Source: a virus
Virus record (IMG/VR): IMGVR_UViG_3300009068_000001
Span: 1 to 64,000 of that record
Direction: 5' to 3' (one strand)
DNA: 64,000 bases
Position 1 is the first letter of the stretch. Every line of letters starts with the position of its first letter. Of the stretch, positions 7,482 to 15,235 are shown one piece after another. The notes under the pieces were generated by a model that did no database searches, was not told the origin of the DNA, and saw nothing but the letters and a program-made list of their open reading frames with translations. The position numbers and the translations under genes are program-made.

Positions 7482-7769
7482 ATGGCTAAAATAACACGAA
7501 CACTAAACGCAGCACTAACCAAGAACACATCAGTAGAAAAAGGCGGAGCATGGTTGTTAACTATCACCGAAGGTGTTAGCGGCGCTATCTCCGAAGGTCC
7601 GGGCGTACACTCTGCATGGGCAAATCCATCAGCAGCTAAACGTTATCTAAAAGCATACGTAATCAATAACACACCACGTAAGTCCATCAAGATGGTTGTT
7701 GGTGCAACCAATGACGCAGGAAAACCTACACACCTATCAGGTGAGTTAAGTTGGAAGGCAGATGCATAA
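7482..7769 (+). CDS. hypothetical protein, 95 aa
   Basis: Starts 10 nt after the HicA-like gene with AAGGAGAAACAA. Predicted to be a soluble alpha/beta protein (KGGAWLLTITEGVSG, then AWANPSAAKRYLKAYV, then IKMVVGATNDAG). No family recognised. Pairing with the HicA-like gene suggests co-expression, but it has no HicB-type DNA-binding motif that I can see. Its stop overlaps the next start (TAATG). Confidence 0.6.
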   Translation: MAKITRTLNAALTKNTSVEKGGAWLLTITEGVSGAISEGPGVHSAWANPSAAKRYLKAYVINNTPRKSIKMVVGATNDAGKPTHLSGELSWKADA

Positions 7770-7903
7770 TGGATATGGAAACAGTAGAGCCGTTTAAAAC
7801 GGTAAATGACATAGTAAAAGAAATAAAAGAAGCAGAACAACTATCACTACTAGAAACAAAACAGTGTAGCTGCGGTCATTGCAGTTGCGGGGGAGAGGTA
7901 TAA
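7769..7903 (+). CDS. 44-aa protein ending in a CSCGHCSCG metal-binding cluster
   Basis: A short gene coupled to its upstream neighbour by a TAATG overlap and directly abutting the next start at 7904. The first 32 residues are a charged helix; the end reads CSCGHCSCGGEV, four Cys and one His in nine residues. Such density almost certainly binds a metal ion. Similar Cys-dense tiny proteins occur at 12350 and 58845-59328 in this genome. Confidence 0.55.
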   Translation: MDMETVEPFKTVNDIVKEIKEAEQLSLLETKQCSCGHCSCGGEV

Positions 7904-8113
7904 ATGCCAAAGTTCAGAGTAATGTTTAGTATGCAAAAAACTGGCACACTAATCTTTGATGCTGATACAGCAGAGGATGCCAAGGATATATATGAACAGC
8001 TTCTAGCTGGTGATACATATCCAGATGAGTTGGAGAGCCATGAAGATATAGAAGACTCTGACACTCAATACTTTGAGTTAACCGATAACTCAGGTCGTGT
8101 GTTAGCTAGTTAA
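7904..8113 (+). CDS. hypothetical acidic small protein, 69 aa, DpnD/PcfM-like pattern
   Basis: Good ribosome binding site (GGGGGAGAGG). The N-terminus MPKFRVMFSMQKTGTLIFDAD followed by TAEDAKDIYEQLL gives the strand-helix pattern also seen in the 6708 protein. The C-terminal half is strongly acidic. It is the last plus-strand gene before the convergent terminator at 8128-8159. Function unknown. Confidence 0.6.
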   Translation: MPKFRVMFSMQKTGTLIFDADTAEDAKDIYEQLLAGDTYPDELESHEDIEDSDTQYFELTDNSGRVLAS

Positions 8114-8127
8114 TTAGGACAAGCAAA

Positions 8128-8159
8128 AGGCCCCTCGCTCTTAATTGAGCGGGGGGCCT
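8128..8159. terminator. bidirectional terminator between convergent operons
   Basis: A near-perfect hairpin, AGGCCCCTCGCTC at 8128-8140 against GAGCGGGGGGCCT at 8147-8159 with a TTAATT loop. It lies between the end of the plus-strand operon (8113) and the end of the minus-strand operon (8180), with A-rich bases on one side and T-runs on the other. Confidence 0.8.
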
Positions 8160-8161
8160 AA

Positions 8162-8173
8162 TGTTTGTGTTGG
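8162..8173 (-). repeat. dispersed repeat, inverted copy (TGTTTGTGTTGG on plus)
   Basis: Complement of CCAACACAAACA, sitting between the convergent terminator and the end of the minus-strand operon. All other intergenic copies face the plus direction. Confidence 0.6.
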
Positions 8174-8179
8174 CCGTTT

Positions 8180-8326
8180 TTAGGCCTCGTCAGCAGGCTC
8201 ATCATCTGCGAGGTCTGCTTCTAGATCATCTAGATCCTCTTCATCAAGGTCTAGTTCATCAAAACCATCTTCAAAGTCTTCTTCGAAGTCTTCATCAAAT
8301 AGGTCTGGGTTCAACTCGTCTGACAT
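8180..8326 (-). CDS. 48-aa extremely acidic protein
   Basis: A short minus-strand gene with an AAGGAGAAAC ribosome binding site. It begins MSDELNPDLFDEDFEED and continues with almost nothing but Asp, Glu, Leu and Ala to the end. The composition is like DNA-mimic or RNA-polymerase-binding phage peptides, but that is only an analogy. It follows the ribonucleotide reductase gene after an 8-nt gap and is the last gene of its operon. Confidence 0.6.
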   Translation of the reverse strand: MSDELNPDLFDEDFEEDFEDGFDELDLDEEDLDDLEADLADDEPADEA

Positions 8327-8334
8327 GTTTCTCC

Positions 8335-10368
8335 TTAGGCGTTGTTATCTCGTATTAGCTTCACTTCACAAGCGTCTGTGGTGCAATAGGCTTCACCTAC
8401 GGCATCAAACGCCATACCCTCATACACCCCTGCCAAATCAATTGGAAACAGTGTCATTCGGGATTCTTCGTATTCCTCAGCAGTACTCTGTGTGTACGGC
8501 ATTTGGGGATAAAGCGTATCATCCATGGCAAGGAATGACACAGTCTTTAATTGACCATCGTACATGTGTAGTACGGTGCCAATAGCTTCGGCTTCTTTCT
8601 TTGGATCAAAGGACACAGTTACAGATACAGAGTTATCTGACCAGTAACGTTGAGCAGTAGCAGCAAGTGCCATCTTCTCATAGATAGATACATCCTTTTC
8701 AGAACGCATTGCCTCTGATTTAATTGGGAAGTACACAACCGAGGTATTATCTGGGTCAGTACTTGATGGTTCGATGCGATAATTAGCCAACTTAAATAGT
8801 GGCAGCATAGGGTCATTGTTTGCAAATCTAATAGTTCGTAGGAAGTACTTGCCTCCTGGAGTCCAGTGTACTCCTGGTGATTCACCGGCAAGAATAGATA
8901 CAGTTCCAGATGGCTTTACAGTTGTCATCTTGATCGACTCACGGATACCTAACCATTCAGAGTAACTCTTGTCATAGTTAGTTACTACCGCATAGCCTTC
9001 ATCCATCCATGTGCGAAGAAGAGGGAGACCCTTTGTATCAGCAAAATTTGCGATACCGGAGATAGACGTACCAATGCGACGGTTGCGTTGCATGATAGCG
9101 TTGGTCTCCTCCCAGTGAGTTGGAATCAAAGTTACCGTTTTAGCATAGAGGTATGCAAATTTTAGGGTGCGTTTGAAATCATCTAGGTTGTCATGACGAT
9201 TGATGTATGTTTCAACCAAAGTACAGCATTCCATTGACTCCAAGGACTGTTCAGCGCAAGGGTTGTACCCAGCCGCTCTCCAGTCTTTGTTATTCTCAGG
9301 GTCAGATAGACGACCGTACTTACGGGTTACATCCATCCAGATAACTCCAGGTTCACCGTTGCGGGCAATACCCTCAATGATGGGAGTTAGGTCCTGACCT
9401 ACTGATACCTCAACAGAGTTGTTGGACATCCAGCCCCAACCAGGTGCGTCCGGATCATATGAGTTACGTTCTGGGAATGCTTCCGAATTCTTTAAGTTCA
9501 GAAAGTCTTTATCATCAATACGACCAATTAGTAGCTCAGCTGAGCGGCGAACGTTTCCGGAGACAACGCATACGCCAATCAAGTTTCCTAGATCTGCAAT
9601 ATCACGGCGAGTGAGTTTGTCACCTGCACGATTCCCAAAGATCTTAGTTATATGGCCGTGAAGTTTGATTAACGGTTCTGCTCCGGCTGCGGTTCCACCA
9701 AAGGTTTTAATCGGAGTGCCGGCTGGTCTAATTTGCGAGTAGTCGAATATAGGGCACTTCGTATCTGGTTTAAGGTAGCTATTGATGAGGGCGGCTGTTG
9801 ATTCAACCCAGCCTTCTCGGGTGTCGGGGATGACATATTCTTCTCCTTCTTGACAAGGGTAAATAGTAAAATCTTTGTCTGCCCCCTTATCATCAAAGCC
9901 AACTCCAACTCCCAGCATAGATGCCTCCATTAGGAAGGCAAACGGTTTAGCCGGATCAATCTTAGTCATAGCATTTGTAGATACGAAAGAGCAGTTCTGC
10001 AACGCTGCAGAGTTCTTTTGAACATTAACTAGTGGGGTGCCCATCATCCAAAGACCGCGTCCTGGTGGAGTCCACTTCAGGTTGAATAGTCGGTCGAAGC
10101 CCTCTTTGGCTGAAGTTGCGGCTTTTATATCTGACCAAGGTAGCCTTTGACTTTTAGCATGGTCTTTTTGTAGTGAGTACATGCCATTGATAACACGCTC
10201 ACATACATCTACCCAAGTCTCTTTGGTACCGTCCTCTTTAAGACGAGAGTATGTACGGAGGAAGGTAATCTCTCCTACTGAGTTACCGGCAGCATCTTGA
10301 TATCCCCATGGAACCTTCTTTGAGCGGTAAGCACTGACGAATTCTTCTGCTAGTTTAAACGAAAACAT
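8335..10368 (-). CDS. nrdJ: adenosylcobalamin-dependent (class II) ribonucleotide reductase
   Basis: Reduces ribonucleotides to deoxyribonucleotides using coenzyme B12 instead of oxygen; the 677-aa single chain resembles the monomeric triphosphate reductase of Lactobacillus leichmannii. Visible motifs: PPGRGLWMMGTPLV then NCSFVST with Cys126 (redox pair), SGNVRRSAEL, NPCAEQSLE with the radical Cys371 and Glu373, CC at 381-382 (redox partner), and VKPSGTVSILAGESPGVHW. The C-terminus keeps Cys residues (CTTDAC) that could serve as the swinging dithiol. No NrdB-like small subunit is present, as expected for class II. It supplies phage DNA precursors and depends on B12 from the host. Confidence 0.95.
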   Translation of the reverse strand: MFSFKLAEEFVSAYRSKKVPWGYQDAAGNSVGEITFLRTYSRLKEDGTKETWVDVCERVINGMYSLQKDHAKSQRLPWSDIKAATSAKEGFDRLFNLKWTPPGRGLWMMGTPLVNVQKNSAALQNCSFVSTNAMTKIDPAKPFAFLMEASMLGVGVGFDDKGADKDFTIYPCQEGEEYVIPDTREGWVESTAALINSYLKPDTKCPIFDYSQIRPAGTPIKTFGGTAAGAEPLIKLHGHITKIFGNRAGDKLTRRDIADLGNLIGVCVVSGNVRRSAELLIGRIDDKDFLNLKNSEAFPERNSYDPDAPGWGWMSNNSVEVSVGQDLTPIIEGIARNGEPGVIWMDVTRKYGRLSDPENNKDWRAAGYNPCAEQSLESMECCTLVETYINRHDNLDDFKRTLKFAYLYAKTVTLIPTHWEETNAIMQRNRRIGTSISGIANFADTKGLPLLRTWMDEGYAVVTNYDKSYSEWLGIRESIKMTTVKPSGTVSILAGESPGVHWTPGGKYFLRTIRFANNDPMLPLFKLANYRIEPSSTDPDNTSVVYFPIKSEAMRSEKDVSIYEKMALAATAQRYWSDNSVSVTVSFDPKKEAEAIGTVLHMYDGQLKTVSFLAMDDTLYPQMPYTQSTAEEYEESRMTLFPIDLAGVYEGMAFDAVGEAYCTTDACEVKLIRDNNA

Positions 10369-10409
10369 TACATATCCTCTTTCTTATATATTCTCACTAT
10401 GATCAGGTA

Positions 10410-11888
10410 CTATCCCTCTAATTGGTCTTTGATTATTCTGCTGGCGTCTCCCTCAGATAAGCCGTTGTTGGGCAACTCTCTAAGAGTGTTGGCCCTGTCC
10501 CCGAATAGTGCGGACATGACTCCTCCGGAGCTTTGACGCTCCACAGTCATGCGAAGAACTTCTTTGTTCTCCTCTAATTTCTTAATTTCTCCTACGATCT
10601 TAAAGAGTCTATCAATCTCTTGACCCGTATTTGGGTCCGGGTATCCGCCGTTTAATTCCTCTGCAAATCTAGCAAAACCTACTCTAGCGGCCTGCATTTC
10701 GATAATTGCGTTCAATAATCCCTTTAGTTGGTCTTTAGTTTTAATCTCAACCGGGAGGCTGAAGGCACAAGAATTGTTAGGTTTGAATGCCGGACAGTTG
10801 CTTGCAACGAAGCACGTATTGCATTGACGGAAGGAAGTAGTGGTGCTATTTAAGACGGGAGCATCTCTAAGTATGTCCCGTCCATCAACATCTTTTTCAA
10901 AAACTGTCTTGGTTGTAACCCCAAAAACTGGTAGGGTTTGCATGTCTTCAGCCTTGCGGTTGGTCAAATCTTTCCGCACCTCAATACCTCTGTTATCAGG
11001 ACTGACCCCACGTGTTTCCGCAGAACCTGCACTATCTAATGGGTCACTGTTATCAGATAACATTGGCTTCCTTTGCTTGTCTAGGGATTTCTCGAGCTGC
11101 AGATAACTCCAGATAGCAAGGCGAGTAACCTCGTTACTATCGTCATTCATAATCTTGTCAAAGTCTAAGCCAGCCTTCTCGATGACCGCTTTGTAACGGG
11201 GACGAGCCTGGTCTTTTTGTTTTTTCTGGTAGCGCACTAGTCTAGTGCCATCCCAGACAATTGTCTCGCCTCTCATCATTGGACTTAGCCAAGAAAGGGT
11301 AGCAGCTGTGCTGACAGGTACTTGCCTCAAATTATCTGGCTTAGCACATGCGATTCCGTGAAACTGCAGGTCTGGGAACTGGCTCAAAAGGGCCTTAGAA
11401 CGGGCTGAGAGGCTAGTATCGTCCTCAATAGCCTCACCCAATATAGAAACGTTGGGATATTGTTCAGCAAGCGTGTACAGACCAGTATGGCCTGTTTGTG
11501 AGTGCCACACCATAGAGGCACGTTCTATGCCATAGTCTGCCCAAAAGGTACGACGCTGATGATTGATCCAATTAGATCCTAATACATCGGCATCTAACTC
11601 TGTGGCAAGGTGGATTCTATCCTCATTGAGAGTTACAAAGTCTTGATAGTCCGCGGCATATTCTTCCAGCTCTCGCTGTGTTAGATTCAGATCATTGATC
11701 TGATGGCCGCCTCCATCTACATAGATGAGTACATCTTCAGGAAACCTATCTTTAAATAGATAGTCCTTGGTCTTTGGAAGCCCACGTTTAACTAACCTAA
11801 AGTAGTTGACGCTTATGTGTTTTACTCCGGCGTTAGCCAGAAGAGTTCTGTGTGAGGGTACTTCTCCGCCCATGAAGACTATGTTCAT
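10410..11888 (-). CDS. TGT/DpdA-like TIM-barrel protein with C-terminal Cys cluster
   Basis: A 492-aa protein of two parts. The N-terminal part (about 1-230) resembles the tRNA-guanine transglycosylase superfamily: YVDGGGHQI (55-63) lines up with the DSGGFQ substrate loop, and later FHGIACAKPDNLR and LSWLSPMMRGETI resemble barrel-end motifs. The C-terminal part has CNTCFVASNCPAFKPNNSC, a likely zinc or iron site, followed by a helical tail. Phage DpdA relatives swap guanine for 7-deazaguanine in DNA, but no preQ0 biosynthesis genes are in this window. The gene overlaps the upstream HAD-like gene (ATGA). Assignment is tentative; the barrel could act on another substrate. Confidence 0.45.
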   Translation of the reverse strand: MNIVFMGGEVPSHRTLLANAGVKHISVNYFRLVKRGLPKTKDYLFKDRFPEDVLIYVDGGGHQINDLNLTQRELEEYAADYQDFVTLNEDRIHLATELDADVLGSNWINHQRRTFWADYGIERASMVWHSQTGHTGLYTLAEQYPNVSILGEAIEDDTSLSARSKALLSQFPDLQFHGIACAKPDNLRQVPVSTAATLSWLSPMMRGETIVWDGTRLVRYQKKQKDQARPRYKAVIEKAGLDFDKIMNDDSNEVTRLAIWSYLQLEKSLDKQRKPMLSDNSDPLDSAGSAETRGVSPDNRGIEVRKDLTNRKAEDMQTLPVFGVTTKTVFEKDVDGRDILRDAPVLNSTTTSFRQCNTCFVASNCPAFKPNNSCAFSLPVEIKTKDQLKGLLNAIIEMQAARVGFARFAEELNGGYPDPNTGQEIDRLFKIVGEIKKLEENKEVLRMTVERQSSGGVMSALFGDRANTLRELPNNGLSEGDASRIIKDQLEG

Positions 11889-12349
11889 TCGTAGCGCTTA
11901 ATCTGGCTTCCAAGATGGGCTTCAAGCAGGGCATCCCGTTGGCGGTCGATCTCGATCTTAAGGTCTTCCCAAGGTTTTACCATGCGGGTAGTACGTATAA
12001 ATTTAGGTTCAGCAAACATAAGGGTAGTTACGTTCTTAGATAAAGCATAGGCACAACGGTCAGCATCGGGATCTATGAACATTGCTACTTTGCCACGAGA
12101 TAGCGCTAGGTCAAGATGGCGGGCCCGCAAATCCTGGCCCTCAAAGAAGTGCCGGCTATCATATACATCTGCATAACCAACAATCATATTACTACGAAGC
12201 CAGTGCTCTGTCAATTCTTCAGATAGATCAGAACATATTACGACACGGTACTGTTCAGCAAGGATACGATAAAGACGAATACCCTCTAGAATTGGGTCTC
12301 CACCTTCAGTCTTCATTACGCCTTCAATTGAGATTAGCGCTGTAGCCAT
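11885..12349 (-). CDS. HAD-like phage protein
   Basis: 154 aa with an excellent GGAGG ribosome binding site. The order ISIEGVM near the N-terminus, VVICSDLS near residue 37-44 and MFIDPDADRC near 89-98 follows the Rossmann layout of HAD phosphatases, but the canonical catalytic DxD at the first strand is replaced by IEG, so the usual nucleophile is missing. It may be a catalytically dead or divergent member. Overlaps the TGT-like gene, suggesting they act together. Confidence 0.5.
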   Translation of the reverse strand: MATALISIEGVMKTEGGDPILEGIRLYRILAEQYRVVICSDLSEELTEHWLRSNMIVGYADVYDSRHFFEGQDLRARHLDLALSRGKVAMFIDPDADRCAYALSKNVTTLMFAEPKFIRTTRMVKPWEDLKIEIDRQRDALLEAHLGSQIKRYE

Positions 12350-12451
12350 TTAATCCTCCGGTGTGCTTTCTAGTATACAAATACAGTTACAATCGTCTTT
12401 TTCGCAAATTCCATAATCTAAAACGTGTTTACATTTTCTACAATTACCCAC
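12350..12451 (-). CDS. 33-aa Cys-rich protein, GTG start
   Basis: A tiny frame whose GTG start overlaps the stop of the nucleotidyltransferase gene and whose stop lies next to the following ATG at 12349. It reads (M)GNCRKCKHV... then CEKDDCNCIC, six Cys in 33 residues in a CxxC...C...CxCxC pattern typical of metal binding. No other gene uses these bases. Start codon and expression are inferred from coupling. Confidence 0.4.
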   Translation of the reverse strand: MGNCRKCKHVLDYGICEKDDCNCICILESTPED

Positions 12452-13358
12452 GCAATGTCCTACGGACTAGAGTCGCAGCATCTGGCAGCTCCACCCCGTA
12501 TGTTTGCTTCTGAGCCTCTGTGTCTATTGCATCTTTATGTTCTTTGATAGATCTTAGAGCCTGAATTACACCGGAACGTTTACCTGCTTGCCATCGATAG
12601 TTGTTAAAGTCGGCATAGCCTGATCCTACCGTACTAAATGCAATGTTGCGATTGTGGTGAATATCGTCATAGAAAGCAACCGCTTGCTCTGCTGCAAGGC
12701 GTAGCTTACGTTCTGCGTTTACACGATATGCTGGGTTAGAAGTACTACGTACTTCGTTTAAAGCATCAGAGTATTTACGAAGCATGTCTTGAGTCATGTC
12801 TTCATCTCGCATAGTTTTTTGTTCCCAAGCACGGCTATATGGTGGTTGAGGATTTTTATCTGGATATACAGTCCAAGTATCAGCTGTTAGATCGTAAGCT
12901 GCGTATGGATTGATATCACGGATATTTGACTGTGGATTTACATAGTATGTAAGTTCATAGCCTTCCCAATTACGGGTGTTAGGCATTAACTCGTCATGAA
13001 ATCCCTCATTAAATGTCTTAGAGATTTCCACATCAGAGTACCCGATGAACTCTGGATTACTCTGACGGAACTTGACGTAATCAATTCCAATCAAACAATC
13101 CAGGTCACCGGGATCTCTTGATGCTTCCCATTGAAACGAAACTCCGGATCCCGCAAGCCATGCATGTGTCCAAGTATGTGGCTCAGCATAGTGCTTAACC
13201 AAATGCTCAAAGAGCATAGTTAGAATTCCAGAGCGTACCCACTCATTGAGGTGGTCAGCTTGAAATAACTTCGGATCTAGGTCAGAAGAAGGCGCACTGA
13301 AGTAGGATGTAGCCCCAGGTGTAATGCTAGGTGCATCCCCATAATTGTTAAAATCCAT
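12444..13358 (-). CDS. polymerase-beta-like nucleotidyltransferase
   Basis: 304 aa. Residues about 69-92 contain the nucleotidyltransferase signature: AGSGVSFQW followed by SRDPGDLDCLIG, where the GS pair and DLD would hold ATP/Mg. The fold family includes tRNA repair enzymes, antibiotic and toxin nucleotidyltransferases. The remaining two thirds are helical and contain HHNRN and GYADFNNYRWQ, which I do not recognise. Near the TGT-like and HAD-like genes it may form an RNA- or nucleotide-modifying set, which is inference. A GAGGGAGAAT ribosome binding site supports the start. Confidence 0.65.
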   Translation of the reverse strand: MDFNNYGDAPSITPGATSYFSAPSSDLDPKLFQADHLNEWVRSGILTMLFEHLVKHYAEPHTWTHAWLAGSGVSFQWEASRDPGDLDCLIGIDYVKFRQSNPEFIGYSDVEISKTFNEGFHDELMPNTRNWEGYELTYYVNPQSNIRDINPYAAYDLTADTWTVYPDKNPQPPYSRAWEQKTMRDEDMTQDMLRKYSDALNEVRSTSNPAYRVNAERKLRLAAEQAVAFYDDIHHNRNIAFSTVGSGYADFNNYRWQAGKRSGVIQALRSIKEHKDAIDTEAQKQTYGVELPDAATLVRRTLRG

Positions 13359-13409
13359 GCGCTCATTCTCCCTCTTCTTAGTCGTTACGTCTCGGCTTGA
13401 GTGGAGCAG

Positions 13410-13697
13410 TTATGCGCTAGGTGTTGCTTCGTCTTCTGTTTTAGCCTTGCCAATTCCAGCCAAACGCAAAGTAACATACTCTGCTGCGGATTGTGCTTGT
13501 AAATCCATTAGGATTTCGGAGGCATAACGACGCACTTCTAGAAGTGTTGCGTCGCGGTCTACTGATAGAGCAAAGGCTTGCTTATTACGCTCAACGAATA
13601 CGTTTCCGTTTTCATCTACTAGTACTGCAAACCCAAAGTTAATCTTTGGTGCATCTGGAGTAAGTACTGGTGCTTCTGTAGTTTTTTCTTTTGACAT
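13410..13697 (-). CDS. hypothetical protein, 95 aa
   Basis: Begins MSKEKTTEAP and has a central beta-rich segment INFGFAVLVDENGNVFVERN followed by a helix (LEVRRYASEILMDLQAQSAA). It resembles small phage proteins of unknown role. It sits 8 nt before the end of the 193-aa zinc-finger gene and is probably co-transcribed. Confidence 0.55.
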   Translation of the reverse strand: MSKEKTTEAPVLTPDAPKINFGFAVLVDENGNVFVERNKQAFALSVDRDATLLEVRRYASEILMDLQAQSAAEYVTLRLAGIGKAKTEDEATPSA

Positions 13698-13705
13698 GTC
13701 ATATC

Positions 13706-14287
13706 CTATTCGTATAGTCCGACTTTTTTACGGTTTTGTTCTACTACATAGGTCTTAGCAGGGCAGAAGTCGCAAAGGTAAACCTTTGTGCTAGCAGACT
13801 GTGCTGCGCTTTCCAAGCCTAATTCTTTACGGGCTTCAGCGGTGTTCTTAGGTATAAGGCGCTTACCTTCAATCTTCCAATCATAGCATCCTTCTACAGG
13901 ACGTAAGTGAAGATTAAAACATTTCATGGCATCATCAAAGAATGTTGCCTTAGTAGTATAGTAGTCTGGGTCAATATCTGCAAGTCCGCCACCCACTTTG
14001 TTGCGTAGGTTTTCAATTACTTGCTTACGTACCTCAGGACGTGAGTATAGTTTTACACCGATACTAGATAAGAAACCGGTGTGCTTAATTCCAGCAGACT
14101 CGTGACGATCCACTAACACTTGAAGTGTTACGTCGTCATCAGGGTTACCTTGAAAGTCAGGTAATTCCTCAATAGTCTTGCAGTTATAGCAATACAACAG
14201 ACGAATTTTAGGGCCTTCATCTTTAATCTCAGTATATGTGCCTTCATCGGCAGGATTATTACCCTGTCCAAGAATAGGAATACCCAT
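13706..14287 (-). CDS. conserved-type phage protein with two CxxC pairs
   Basis: 193 aa with a TAAGGAGAG ribosome binding site. A first CYNC pair (about residues 33-36) and a last CDFC pair (about 172-175) frame a central region with TFFDDAMKCFNLHLRP; together the four Cys could hold one zinc. Proteins of this layout are frequent in actinophages, without known function. It starts a new segment after a 55-nt gap (14288-14342) that shows nothing but A/T-rich spacer. Confidence 0.55.
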   Translation of the reverse strand: MGIPILGQGNNPADEGTYTEIKDEGPKIRLLYCYNCKTIEELPDFQGNPDDDVTLQVLVDRHESAGIKHTGFLSSIGVKLYSRPEVRKQVIENLRNKVGGGLADIDPDYYTTKATFFDDAMKCFNLHLRPVEGCYDWKIEGKRLIPKNTAEARKELGLESAAQSASTKVYLCDFCPAKTYVVEQNRKKVGLYE

Positions 14288-14342
14288 AGTGCTCTCCTTA
14301 ATCGGTCTCTTTTATTATTATATACGATTATTGGAGAGAATG

Positions 14343-15038
14343 CTAATTGTCGGGTTTCATTAACCCTTCAAATTCGTCAAAACTATTAGGGGTGCGAGTA
14401 GTTGGATTTCTACGTACTTCTTGGTCCGCAGCTTCAATCTCTTCATCTTGAGTCTTTGGTGCCCCACCAATTTTACGTTTTTTCAATAAAGCTACCGCGT
14501 CAAAAGAAGTTAAAGCTGGAAGATTACGTCCTCCACGTTCAATTGCATTATTTATGACCGGAGTTACATGATCTTCTGTTTGAATTTCAGCTTCTGGATC
14601 TGTAGCTTCTCGTGGATTACCTGGCCCACGAACAGGCATATGAATACCGGTACGAGCAAATATCTCAGCTGCGGCTTCACCGCGGGTGCGTTGACGAGTT
14701 ACACGATCTTCACCACGGATTTCTTCACCAAATTCAGGGCGAACTATCATCATAGTGTCTTTATCGTATAGGTCTGTATTAGGTTCAATTTTGGCCCAAT
14801 GCTGAGAGCAATAGTTCTTAGGTCCTTCTGCGTGCATTAATACACGACGAGATGCGTCTAGGCGGCATCCGCTTTTGCCACATTTAACAGGTTTATCTGC
14901 GTTTCTAACCTTGTGTTTTCTTTGTGTTTCAAATTCTGGTACAACAACTTCTCCAGCTACAACTTCTGTAGTCTGATGAATCTTTTGTTTACCGGCTAAT
15001 GTGCTGTCATCTTCTAAGTTAGCATCTTCTCTAGCCAT
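14343..15038 (-). CDS. hypothetical protein, 231 aa, possible zinc site
   Basis: Charged and probably disordered at both ends, with a central CGKSGCRLDASRRVLMHAEGPKNYCSQHW stretch (split here: CGKSGC then NYCSQHW) that could bind zinc through three Cys and a His. The rest is rich in Arg, Glu and Thr with no known domain. It belongs to the block of low-complexity proteins from 14.3 to 19.4 kb. Confidence 0.55.
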   Translation of the reverse strand: MAREDANLEDDSTLAGKQKIHQTTEVVAGEVVVPEFETQRKHKVRNADKPVKCGKSGCRLDASRRVLMHAEGPKNYCSQHWAKIEPNTDLYDKDTMMIVRPEFGEEIRGEDRVTRQRTRGEAAAEIFARTGIHMPVRGPGNPREATDPEAEIQTEDHVTPVINNAIERGGRNLPALTSFDAVALLKKRKIGGAPKTQDEEIEAADQEVRRNPTTRTPNSFDEFEGLMKPDN

Positions 15039-15040
15039 AA

Positions 15041-15235
15041 TTATTTACCTTTGCGAACTTGTTCGGCATTCTTTCTAAGATCTTTGTTATCACGAATACC
15101 CATAGTACCGGTAGTATCGTCATCATCTTGGATCCCGCTAGCTTTTACTGCAGCTTCAATTTCAGCTGAGGATACAATGCCGGAACGACGCATATGTTGA
15201 GGACGAGCATTTTCTCTACGAGGTACATTATTCAT
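15041..15235 (-). CDS. hypothetical basic protein, 64 aa
   Basis: Begins MNNVPRRENARPQHMRRSG and ends in a Lys/Arg tail (EQVRKGK). Overlaps the preceding gene's stop by 8 nt. Predicted disordered. No homology recognised. Confidence 0.5.
   Translation of the reverse strand: MNNVPRRENARPQHMRRSGIVSSAEIEAAVKASGIQDDDDTTGTMGIRDNKDLRKNAEQVRKGK

Noticed and set aside
7482-7769. HicB antitoxin for the HicA-like gene
   Set aside because: The 95-aa protein lacks the HicB partial RNase-H-like strand pattern and any helix-turn-helix or ribbon-helix-helix tail.
10410-11888. Confident queuine tRNA-ribosyltransferase
   Set aside because: Only part of the motif set is visible, and the conventional zinc site and catalytic Asp pair could not be placed with certainty; reported as TGT/DpdA-like with low confidence.
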